Of a stretch of 8,835 bases of DNA, positions 1 to 5,582 are shown in pieces. The number at the start of each line of letters is the position of its first letter. Positions within the stretch are counted from its first letter, which is position 1. The notes beneath the pieces are model-generated. The model searched no databases and had not been told where the DNA came from. It saw only the letters and a program-made list of their open reading frames with translations. The stretch lies in contig JASHUR010000191.1 of NCBI GenBank assembly GCA_030039895.1, positions 1-8,835 on the forward strand, given 5' to 3'. The DNA is from Acidobacteriaceae bacterium. Its GTDB lineage: Bacteria; Acidobacteriota; Terriglobia; Terriglobales; Acidobacteriaceae. A program made the translations under genes and the position numbers.

Positions 1-123
1 ATTGCCGTTAGACTGGAGAAATCCGCTCTTCAGCCAGTCAGGTTTGCCAAAGTCGCTGCCCGCGGGCGACACTAATTGTTTGGACTTAGCTATTTTTTGA
101 TGGAGAGGAAGACCAGGAACGGG

Positions 124-1446
124 ATGTCAACTTCGGGAAATGCGAAAACGCAGCCAGCACAAGGAAAACTAGGGGTAATGGTGGTCGGCATGGGGGCAGT
201 TGCCACCACGTTGATTGCAGGTGTTGAGGCGGTCCGCAAGGGGCTGGCAAAGCCGATTGGCTCGCTTACCCAGATGGGAACGATTCGGCTTGGCAAGCGC
301 ACCGACAACCGTACGCCGCTGATCAAGGATTTCGTTCCGCTGGCCTCGCTGGACGATATTGAGTTCACAGGGTGGGAGATCTTTCCCGATGACATGTACG
401 AGGCGGCGAAGCATGCGCAGGTGCTGGACAGCGACCACCTGAAGACCATCAAGCCGTTTCTTGAATCCATCAAGCCGATGCCTGCGGTCTTTGACCAGCA
501 CTATGTAAAGCGCCTGAACGGAACGCATGTGAAAACCGGCAAGAGCAAGTGCGACCTGGCGCAGCAGGTGCGGGCGGATATCCAGAACTTCCGCTCGAAG
601 GTAGACCGGGTGGTGATGATCTGGACCGGGTCGACGGAGATTTTCCTGGAACCGAGCGCGGTGCACGGGTCGGTTGCATCGTTTGAGAAGGGGTTGGTCG
701 ACAACGACCCGAATATTGCGCCGTCGCAGATTTATGCGTATGCCGCGCTGAAAGAAGGGATTCCCTTTGCGAACGGTGCTCCGAACCTGACGGTGGATCT
801 GCCGTGCATGATCGAGCTTTCCAAGCAGACAGGCGCGCCGATTTGCGGGAAGGACTTCAAGACCGGGCAGACTCTCTTGAAGACGGTGCTGGCTCCGGCA
901 TTCAAATCGCGAATGCTGGGAGTGAGCGGGTGGTACTCGACGAACATTCTGGGCAACCGTGATGGCGAAGTGCTGGACGATCCGGAATCGTTCAAGACAA
1001 AGGAAGAGTCGAAGCTCGGGGTGCTAGAGTACATTCTGCAGCCTGATCTTTATCCCTCTCTGTACAAGGATATTTACCACAAGGTAAGGATCAACTATTA
1101 TCCGCCACGCGGTGATAACAAAGAGGGTTGGGACAACATCGATATTTTCGGATGGCTTGGCTATCCGATGCAGATCAAGGTCGATTTTCTGTGCAGGGAT
1201 TCGATTCTGGCCGCGCCGCTGGCGCTGGACCTGGTGCTGTTCCTCGACCTGGCGCAGCGGACTCCGGAGTTGAGGCACATCGGCATTCAGGAATGGCTGA
1301 GCTTCTACTTCAAGTCACCACAGAGCGCGCCGGGACTGTATCCGGAGCATGACCTGTTCATTCAGTCGATGAAGCTGAAGAACACACTGCGGCACATTCA
1401 GGGCGAAGAACTGATTACGCACCTGGGGTTGGAATACTACGACTGA
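124..1446 (+). CDS. ino1: Inositol-3-phosphate synthase (myo-inositol-1-phosphate synthase family)
   Basis: This predicted cytosolic enzyme converts D-glucose 6-phosphate to 1D-myo-inositol 3-phosphate by an NAD-dependent internal redox and aldol cyclisation, the entry step to inositol lipids and inositol-derived solutes. Seen in the 440-residue product: a Rossmann start with VVGMGAVATT (residues 20-29), then IWTGSTEIF (166-174), NGAPNLTVD (217-225), GKDFKTGQT (242-250), NILGNRDGE (274-282), and HKVRINYYPPRGDNK (319-333), the family's catalytic core blocks in order. Length suits the bacterial/archaeal branch, shorter than the eukaryotic ~510-residue enzyme. The frame stays open upstream to a TTG at 76 and an ATG at 100. 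I chose the ATG at 124 because AGGA lies six bases before it and the extra residues look unlike the family. It stands alone on its strand and converges on argJ. Family assignment is firm; the in vivo use of the inositol is not shown by neighbours. Confidence 0.9.
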   Translation: MSTSGNAKTQPAQGKLGVMVVGMGAVATTLIAGVEAVRKGLAKPIGSLTQMGTIRLGKRTDNRTPLIKDFVPLASLDDIEFTGWEIFPDDMYEAAKHAQVLDSDHLKTIKPFLESIKPMPAVFDQHYVKRLNGTHVKTGKSKCDLAQQVRADIQNFRSKVDRVVMIWTGSTEIFLEPSAVHGSVASFEKGLVDNDPNIAPSQIYAYAALKEGIPFANGAPNLTVDLPCMIELSKQTGAPICGKDFKTGQTLLKTVLAPAFKSRMLGVSGWYSTNILGNRDGEVLDDPESFKTKEESKLGVLEYILQPDLYPSLYKDIYHKVRINYYPPRGDNKEGWDNIDIFGWLGYPMQIKVDFLCRDSILAAPLALDLVLFLDLAQRTPELRHIGIQEWLSFYFKSPQSAPGLYPEHDLFIQSMKLKNTLRHIQGEELITHLGLEYYD

Positions 1447-1516
1447 GTGCTGGCCGCATGGCGGCGGCTTTGCGTGGCCGCTCCCGTTGGTCGTGAATCA
1501 AAAGTTCAGGTCAACG

Positions 1517-1550
1517 AAAAGAGGCGGGCGTTTGCAGGCCGCTTTTCTTT
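1517..1550. terminator. Candidate bidirectional terminator between ino1 and argJ
   Basis: A GCGG (1524-1527) / CCGC (1539-1542) stem with an 11-base loop is extended outward by G-U and A-U pairs to about eight base pairs. It is flanked by an A-rich run on the left (1517-1520) and TTTTCTTTT (1543-1551) on the right. The T-run would end ino1 transcripts on the plus strand. Read on the minus strand, the A-run becomes a U-run and would end argJ. It sits in the 118-base gap between two converging stop codons, where a shared terminator is expected. The stem is short, so this is a moderate call. Confidence 0.5.
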
Positions 1551-1564
1551 TGCCGAAGAGATTG

Positions 1565-2788
1565 CTACGTCGAGTAATCGGCGTTGATATGGACGTATTC
1601 GGTCGTGAGGTCAGTGGTCCAGAAGCGGCACTGGCCGCTGCCGATGCCAAGCGCGATGCGAATGGTGAATTCACGGCTTTTGAGATAGGCGTGAGCGCGC
1701 GGTTCATCAAAGTCGGGCGCGCGGCCGCCATTGACGCAGATCTGCTGATCGCCGAACCAGATGGCGATTCGCTCCGGCTCGACCTGCGCACCAGAGTATC
1801 CAGTGGCAGCCATCAGGCGGCCCCAGTTGGGATCGCAGCCGGCCCAGGCGGTCTTGACCAGCGGTGAATGAGCGATGGCACGGGCAACTTTAAGTGCGTC
1901 GGCGTCGTTGGCCGCGCCTTCGATCTGCAATTCGACGACGTGGGTGACGCCCTCACCGTCGTCCACGACCTGCTTTGCGAGAGATGTGCAGACATCGCCG
2001 AGGGCTGCGGTAAAGTCGCTGTTGCTGGGCGTGATGGTAGCTCCGCTGGCGCCGGAGGCGAGCAGCAGAATTGTGTCATTCGTCGAAGTGTCGCCGTCGA
2101 TGGAGATGCGGTTGAAGCTAAGTTCGACCGCGTCGCGGAGCATTGTATTCAGATCGGCGGGGGCAATAGCGGCGTCCGTAAAGATGTAGACCAGCATGGT
2201 GGCGTGCGGCACAAGCTGCGGGAAGATCATGCCTGCGCCCTTGCAGACGCCCGCGATGCGGGCGATTTTGCCGTCGATGGTGAGCATGGCAGCGGCCAAT
2301 TTGGGGCGGGTGTCGGTAGTAAGGATGGCGCGCGAGAAGGCGGAGAAGTGATCGGCGTCAGCGGCGAGGTCGCGTTCGACTGAAGGCAGTGCGGCGACGA
2401 GTTTCTCTGCCGGAAGTGGGACTCCGATGATGCCGGTCGAGGAGGGAAAGACCTCGTGTGGGGTGGCGCCAAAGGCCGCTGCGGCTGCGGCGCAGACGGT
2501 TTCGCAGGCGGCGAGGCCAATGTTTCCAGTGGCGCAGTTGGCATTGCCTGCATTAACAGCGACGACCTTGACTTTGCCGCCACTCTCTTCAAGATGACGC
2601 GCGCCAACGATGAGCGGAGCTGCCTTGACACGATTTGCGGTGAACAACGCGGCGGCGCTGGCAAGCCGGTCGGCGACGGATACAGCGAAGTCGGGTTTAC
2701 CGCTGGGCTTGAGTCCGGCGGTCACGGCAGAGAAGCGAAAGCCAAGGGGAAGTGAATCGTCGGCGAGAAGAGAAGAGCTGGAGATCAT
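1565..2788 (-). CDS. argJ: Glutamate N-acetyltransferase / amino-acid N-acetyltransferase ArgJ
   Basis: ArgJ moves the acetyl group from N-acetylornithine to glutamate, recycling it in the cyclic arginine pathway; many members also use acetyl-CoA and so can start the pathway. The 407-residue product shows NAGNAN (79-84), PSSTGIIG, KGAGMI (183-188), the HATML site and the typical end INADYST (401-407). ArgJ is made as one chain that cuts itself before the threonine of ATML (Thr197 here) into alpha and beta subunits, and that threonine is the nucleophile. The stretch between GMI and ATML (FPQLVPH) is about three residues longer than in the common GMI-x-PNMATML form. I start at the ATG at 2788; a TTG four codons upstream (2800) is in frame and neither has a strong Shine-Dalgarno. 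No other arginine gene is in view. Whether it is mono- or bifunctional cannot be told from sequence. Confidence 0.95.
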   Translation of the reverse strand: MISSSSLLADDSLPLGFRFSAVTAGLKPSGKPDFAVSVADRLASAAALFTANRVKAAPLIVGARHLEESGGKVKVVAVNAGNANCATGNIGLAACETVCAAAAAAFGATPHEVFPSSTGIIGVPLPAEKLVAALPSVERDLAADADHFSAFSRAILTTDTRPKLAAAMLTIDGKIARIAGVCKGAGMIFPQLVPHATMLVYIFTDAAIAPADLNTMLRDAVELSFNRISIDGDTSTNDTILLLASGASGATITPSNSDFTAALGDVCTSLAKQVVDDGEGVTHVVELQIEGAANDADALKVARAIAHSPLVKTAWAGCDPNWGRLMAATGYSGAQVEPERIAIWFGDQQICVNGGRAPDFDEPRAHAYLKSREFTIRIALGIGSGQCRFWTTDLTTEYVHINADYST

Positions 2789-2862
2789 GTGTAAGTCCAA
2801 TTTATCCGAGAGCGGCCAGCAAGTCAGCGCGGCTGTGCGGATCTGCTGATAATTTTGAAGAC
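2789..2862. promoter_or_regulatory. Divergent argJ / ABC ATPase spacer with weak promoter candidates
   Basis: Both neighbouring genes start outward from these 74 bases, so promoters for both should lie here unless they extend into the genes. Rightward, GATAAT (2848-2853) matches five of six bases of a -10 box but ends only nine bases before the ATG and has no good -35, so it would give a near-leaderless mRNA. Leftward, CTGACT and TAAATT on the minus strand are 17 bases apart, each matching four of six consensus bases. These are guesses from hexamer matching. Confidence 0.25.
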
Positions 2863-3642
2863 ATGCATGCTGAATTTTTGTTCTTAAAGCAGGTGAATGT
2901 GGCGCGTGGAGACGCGGTGGTGCTGCATGAAATTGACCTGCGAATTGCCGTGGGCGAGCATGTGGCGATTCTGGGGCCGAATGGATGCGGAAAGTCCACG
3001 TTGATCAAGACGATTACGTGCGAGTGCTACCCGATTGCGTCTCCGGAGACAAAGGTTCGACTGCTCGGGCGGGAACGCTGGGATATTTCGCAGCTGCGAA
3101 AGCACCTCGGAGTGGTCGAAGCGAACCTTCCGGGCGAGAGAACAGGGGTAACGCGCGGGATTGACGCGGTGGTGGCGGGATTCTTCTCGGCTTCTACGCT
3201 ATGGCCGAATTTGCATGTGACGCCAGAGATGCGGGGAAAAGCTCATGTTGCTCTTGAACGGATGCAGGCACGGCACCTGGAGAGCAAATTGGTCGGTGAA
3301 ATGTCGGCAGGAGAGCAGAGGCGCGTCATGATTGCACGCGCGCTAGTGCATGAGCCGGGGATGCTTCTGCTGGATGAGCCGTCGAACGCGCTGGATATTG
3401 CGGCGCAGAGGGAATTACGGGAGGCGTTGCGTAGCGTGGCTCAGCAGGGGACCGGAATCATGATGGTGACACATCATCTGGCAGACATTCTGCCTGAGGC
3501 AGAGCGCGTGATCATGATGCGGGAGGGACGGATTGTTGCCGATGGATCCAAAGGCCAACTGATCGATGCAAAGAAGTTGGGAGAGCTGTTCGGGACGGAC
3601 GTGCATGTGACGGAACGGGATGGGTATTACCACTGGTATTGA
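2863..3642 (+). CDS. Solitary ABC-type ATP-binding protein (YlmA/ModF-like)
   Basis: This 259-residue protein has a complete nucleotide-binding domain: Walker A GPNGCGKST (38-46), signature-like MSAGEQRR (147-154) in place of LSGGQ, Walker B MLLLDEP (167-173), D-loop SNALD (174-178) and switch histidine in VTHH (His204). At the Q-loop position the sequence reads LGVVEANL (82-89), with no glutamine. There are no membrane segments, and no permease or binding-protein gene lies within the window. The C-terminal tail after residue 230 (…ELFGTDVHV…YYHWY) resembles the extension of ATPases annotated YlmA- or ModF-like, but the substrate is unknown. The frame is open upstream to a GTG at 2752, which would overlap argJ. 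I start at the ATG at 2863, where the conserved domain begins; only a weak GAAG precedes it. It could serve a remote permease or act in a non-transport role. The fold is certain, the role is not. Confidence 0.88.
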   Translation: MHAEFLFLKQVNVARGDAVVLHEIDLRIAVGEHVAILGPNGCGKSTLIKTITCECYPIASPETKVRLLGRERWDISQLRKHLGVVEANLPGERTGVTRGIDAVVAGFFSASTLWPNLHVTPEMRGKAHVALERMQARHLESKLVGEMSAGEQRRVMIARALVHEPGMLLLDEPSNALDIAAQRELREALRSVAQQGTGIMMVTHHLADILPEAERVIMMREGRIVADGSKGQLIDAKKLGELFGTDVHVTERDGYYHWY

Positions 3643-3643
3643 A

Positions 3644-3741
3644 GGGGGCTGGTCTCCGTTGGCGGGTTGTTACACCGGATTCGAACACAGAGCCCGTCCA
3701 CGCCGACATATCCGGTTTATGTACGGACGGGTGCAGCCCCC
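3644..3741. repeat. Nested inverted repeat filling the ABC ATPase - mqnD gap
   Basis: Three nested perfect complementary arms occur: GGGGGCTG (3644-3651) with CAGCCCCC (3734-3741); CCCGTCC (3693-3699) with GGACGGG (3725-3731); and ACATA (3706-3710) with TATGT (3718-3722) around a seven-base loop. A weak TGTT/AACA helix (3668-3671 / 3684-3687) could form in the left branch, giving a three-way-junction outline. The outer arm starts two bases after the ATPase stop. It may act as a two-way terminator or mRNA 3'-end protector, though no T-run follows on either strand; a dispersed palindromic element or small RNA is also possible. Confidence 0.45.
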
Positions 3742-3768
3742 ACACCCCGCCCTCATTTTACCGATGGC

Positions 3769-4653
3769 TTAGCCGATGAAGTCGACTTTCACGGGGTGCG
3801 GGATGATGCCACGCTCGTGGCCGAGGCTGAGGAGTTTGCGGATGGCTTCACGGCCATCGTCGCCGTAGTTTAGAGTGCGCTCGTTGACGTACATGCCGAC
3901 GAACTTGTTGGCGAGGTCGTGGTCGAGGTCGCGGGCGAACTGCATGGCGTAGGCAAGGGCCTCGTCGCGGTGTTCGAGTCCATGCTGGATGCTTTCGCGC
4001 AGAGCGTTGGTGACGGTGAGCATGAGCTCGTCACCGAGCTCGCGGCGAATGGCGTTGCCGCCGAGAGGCAGAGGCAGGCCGGTTTCCTCGCGCCACCATT
4101 GACCGAGGTCGATGATCTTATGCAGGCCGCTGTGCGAGTAAGTGAGCTGGCCCTCGTGGATGATGAGTCCCGCCTCAAAGTTGCCGGCCTGCACCTCGGG
4201 AATGATGCGATCGAAGGGCACGACGGTGGTTTCAATCTCCGGTGCGAAGAGCTTGAGCGTGAGATAGGCAGTGGTGAGGGTGCCAGGAATGGCGATGCGC
4301 ACCTTTCTGATCTCATCGAGAGTAAAGGGGCGGTTGGATACGATCATGGGGCCGTAACCCTCGCCGACTGAGCCGCCGCAGGCCATCAGGGCATAGTTGT
4401 CCTGAATGTAGGGGTAGGCGTGGAATGAGATGGCTGTGACGTCGTAGAAGGCCTCACTGATGGCTTTCTGATTAAGTGTCTCGATGTCGGTGAGTACGTG
4501 CGTGAACTTGAGACCGGGTCTGCGGACTTTGTTAGTCGCGAGACCATAGAACATGAATGCGTCGTCAGAGTCGGGGCTATGAGCGATGCGGATTTCACGC
4601 GTATTCGCGGGCGTTGCGGCAGATTCAGCAGGAACAGAAGGTGAGACGCTCAC
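3769..4653 (-). CDS. mqnD: 1,4-dihydroxy-6-naphthoate synthase MqnD (futalosine menaquinone pathway)
   Basis: MqnD converts cyclic de-hypoxanthine futalosine to 1,4-dihydroxy-6-naphthoate, the naphthalene core of menaquinone, in the cytosol. The 294-residue product has the periplasmic-binding-protein-like fold features of the family: HSPDSDDAFMFYGL (25-38), TDIETLN (55-61), GTLTTAYLTLKL (124-135), AGLIIHEG (161-168) and DLGQWWREETGLPLPLG (182-198). His166 in GLIIHE matches the histidine proposed as catalytic in the Thermus enzyme. These blocks separate it from the sister family MqnA. The start is a GTG at 4653; an in-frame TAA three codons upstream rules out a longer form. AGGA about 13 bases upstream is a distant ribosome site. 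The N-terminal ~20 residues before the fold are unconserved-looking. It follows bioY by 80 bases on the same strand. Other mqn genes are not in the window, so they are scattered or elsewhere. Confidence 0.92.
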   Translation of the reverse strand: MSVSPSVPAESAATPANTREIRIAHSPDSDDAFMFYGLATNKVRRPGLKFTHVLTDIETLNQKAISEAFYDVTAISFHAYPYIQDNYALMACGGSVGEGYGPMIVSNRPFTLDEIRKVRIAIPGTLTTAYLTLKLFAPEIETTVVPFDRIIPEVQAGNFEAGLIIHEGQLTYSHSGLHKIIDLGQWWREETGLPLPLGGNAIRRELGDELMLTVTNALRESIQHGLEHRDEALAYAMQFARDLDHDLANKFVGMYVNERTLNYGDDGREAIRKLLSLGHERGIIPHPVKVDFIG

Positions 4654-4733
4654 AGCAGGTTATCGATCCTTTCCAACTTAGAACTATTGCGTTGTATCAA
4701 TGGCTGCGGGGGCGATTCTAAGCCCAATTCGGT

Positions 4734-5336
4734 TTATGCTTCGGCTGTCTTGCGGTTTCGCAGGCGGTGGATTCCGGTAACGATGCCGGCAGCAAGGACA
4801 ACCTTGAGTGCGTCGCCTGCGACAAAGGGCCACACGGTCATTTTGAGGGTAATGCCGATGGACTGATGCAGAGTTACGGCAAACCATGCAGCGCCGCCTG
4901 TGAAGTAGACCATAGCGCCCGCGACTGCGGAGAGCGCCGCCCAGCTAAAGGTCCGGGCGTGTCCGCTGCGGTACAGCTTGCTGACAATGACGACGGCGAA
5001 GGGATAGGCCCAGAGGTATCCGGCGCTGGGGCCGAGCAATGCGAAGCCGCTGCTCGCTGCGACGGGCGCGAAGACGGGAAGTCCGGCTGCTCCTTCGAGC
5101 AGATAAGCGACTAGGGTCGCGAAGGCCACAGCGGGATCAAGCAGCAGGCCGAGCAGTAAAACAGCCATAGGCTGGAGCGTGAACGGAACCGGCGTAAATA
5201 GCAGAGGCACGGAGACGTGGGCGGAAAGCGCAAGCAGCGCGCTGCCTGCGATGACAGACATGATGGCTCGCCCCAACGTTGAAGCGGGCAGCCAGTGAGG
5301 GTTGGCCTGAGAAACCGCACTGTTAACTTGCGACAT
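4734..5336 (-). CDS. bioY: Biotin ECF transporter substrate-binding subunit BioY
   Basis: BioY is the membrane S-component that captures biotin and, in ECF transporters, works with an energising ATPase pair and a T-component. The 200-residue product is strongly hydrophobic, with about six predicted spans between residues 24 and 190. It carries the family's landmarks: TPVPFTLQ (48-55), GLPVFAP (85-91), GPSAGYLWAYPF (102-113) and WPFVAGDALK (169-178). Length is typical. The ATG at 5336 is preceded by GGAG about 11 bases upstream (in the 5337-5365 gap). No BioM or BioN gene is adjacent, which is common: solitary BioY proteins use shared modules or act alone. The ABC ATPase at 2863-3642 does not look like the ECF ATPases and is on the other strand. 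A 52-residue membrane ORF ends 29 bases upstream and probably shares the transcript; mqnD follows. No biotin riboswitch is known and I see no clear BirA operator. Confidence 0.93.
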   Translation of the reverse strand: MSQVNSAVSQANPHWLPASTLGRAIMSVIAGSALLALSAHVSVPLLFTPVPFTLQPMAVLLLGLLLDPAVAFATLVAYLLEGAAGLPVFAPVAASSGFALLGPSAGYLWAYPFAVVIVSKLYRSGHARTFSWAALSAVAGAMVYFTGGAAWFAVTLHQSIGITLKMTVWPFVAGDALKVVLAAGIVTGIHRLRNRKTAEA

Positions 5337-5361
5337 GGATCTATATTCTCCGCGATCTTTG

Positions 5362-5381
5362 GTTCTTATTCGTTCTTATTC
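5362..5381. repeat. Perfect 10-base tandem duplication at the end of the small ORF
   Basis: GTTCTTATTC occurs twice back to back (5362-5371, 5372-5381). On the minus strand it covers the last five codons (LNKNE, partly) and stop of the 52-residue ORF and the bases just after. Removing one copy would change the ORF's end to LNKNQRSRRI and move its stop to a TAG inside the bioY leader. It therefore looks like a recent slippage event that reset the stop codon. Confidence 0.5.
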
Positions 5382-5524
5382 AGCGAATCTTCTTGCGGTG
5401 CACCAGCCAATTGGAAGGATTCACCGGATTGAGAGTCGTGGTTGCGAATGTGGCGTCTGAGTGCTATCAGAGTCACGATCAGCGCGGCAAGACATAGTAA
5501 GAAAACGACAAACATTACGCGCAT
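5366..5524 (-). CDS. Small single-span membrane protein, 52 residues, upstream of bioY
   Basis: I do not recognise this protein. Translated from the ATG at 5524 it has one hydrophobic segment right at the N-terminus (residues 4-22, VFLLCLAALIVTLIAL core), then a basic stretch RRHIRNH (23-29), then a polar, acid-containing tail to residue 52. This suggests an inner-membrane anchor with the positive flank in the cytoplasm and so a short periplasmic N-terminus. An in-frame TAG three codons before the ATG fixes this as the longest possible form; ATG at 5515 (Met4) is the alternative. The Shine-Dalgarno is weak. The stop is 29 bases before bioY, and the carboxylesterase stop is 58 bases upstream, so it may head a small operon with bioY. 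The span-plus-basic-flank pattern and the otherwise empty 246-base gap argue for a real gene; conservation is untested. Confidence 0.5.
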   Translation of the reverse strand: MRVMFVVFLLCLAALIVTLIALRRHIRNHDSQSGESFQLAGAPQEDSLNKNE

Positions 5525-5538
5525 GGCAGACTACGCTA

Positions 5539-5547
5539 AGAATAGCA
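5539..5547 (-). promoter_or_regulatory. Possible extended -10 promoter for the small ORF and bioY
   Basis: On the minus strand this reads TGCTATTCT: a TGn extension followed by TATTCT, four of six matches to the -10 consensus. Transcription would begin near 5532, about eight bases before the small ORF's ATG. A TTGGCA lies upstream, but too far away to be a -35 partner. It is the only promoter-like motif I found between the carboxylesterase stop and the small ORF. Confidence 0.22.
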
Positions 5548-5582
5548 AAGTGGGCGACGGGGCGCTATGCCAAAAGGCAGCT

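Noticed and set aside
58..67. Ten-base palindrome GCCCGCGGGC upstream of ino1, considered as an operator.
   Set aside because: Short GC-only palindromes are expected by chance in GC-rich DNA, and no promoter element is positioned with it.
1..75. Possible edge fragment of another gene: a minus-strand frame from a GTG at 72 (VSPAGSDFGKPDWLK...), or plus-strand frames ending at 75 or 98.
   Set aside because: Several frames are open over so short a stretch, two have similar third-base GC content, no Shine-Dalgarno precedes the GTG and no family is recognisable. The left flank is needed.
1451..1482. GGCCGC-rich repeat just after the ino1 stop, considered as a second terminator.
   Set aside because: Only about six pairs form, one a G-U, and no T-run follows; the hairpin at 1517-1550 is a better candidate.
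1868..2383. Plus-strand open frames opposite argJ (up to 171 residues).
   Set aside because: argJ is unmistakable on the minus strand and the opposite frames show no domain, only low-complexity Gly/Asp/Val content.
2752..2862. Longer form of the ABC ATPase starting at GTG 2752.
   Set aside because: It would overlap the argJ coding start, and the added residues are unlike any ABC N-terminus; the ATG at 2863 begins at the domain boundary.
3660..3700. GGATTCGAAC at 3677-3686 looks like a tRNA T-loop on the minus strand, and the 8-base outer arm recalls tRNA-Sec.
   Set aside because: The five-base T-stem does not pair (CTGTG against CCGGT), the arms are in the wrong order for a cloverleaf and no anticodon arm or CCA end fits.
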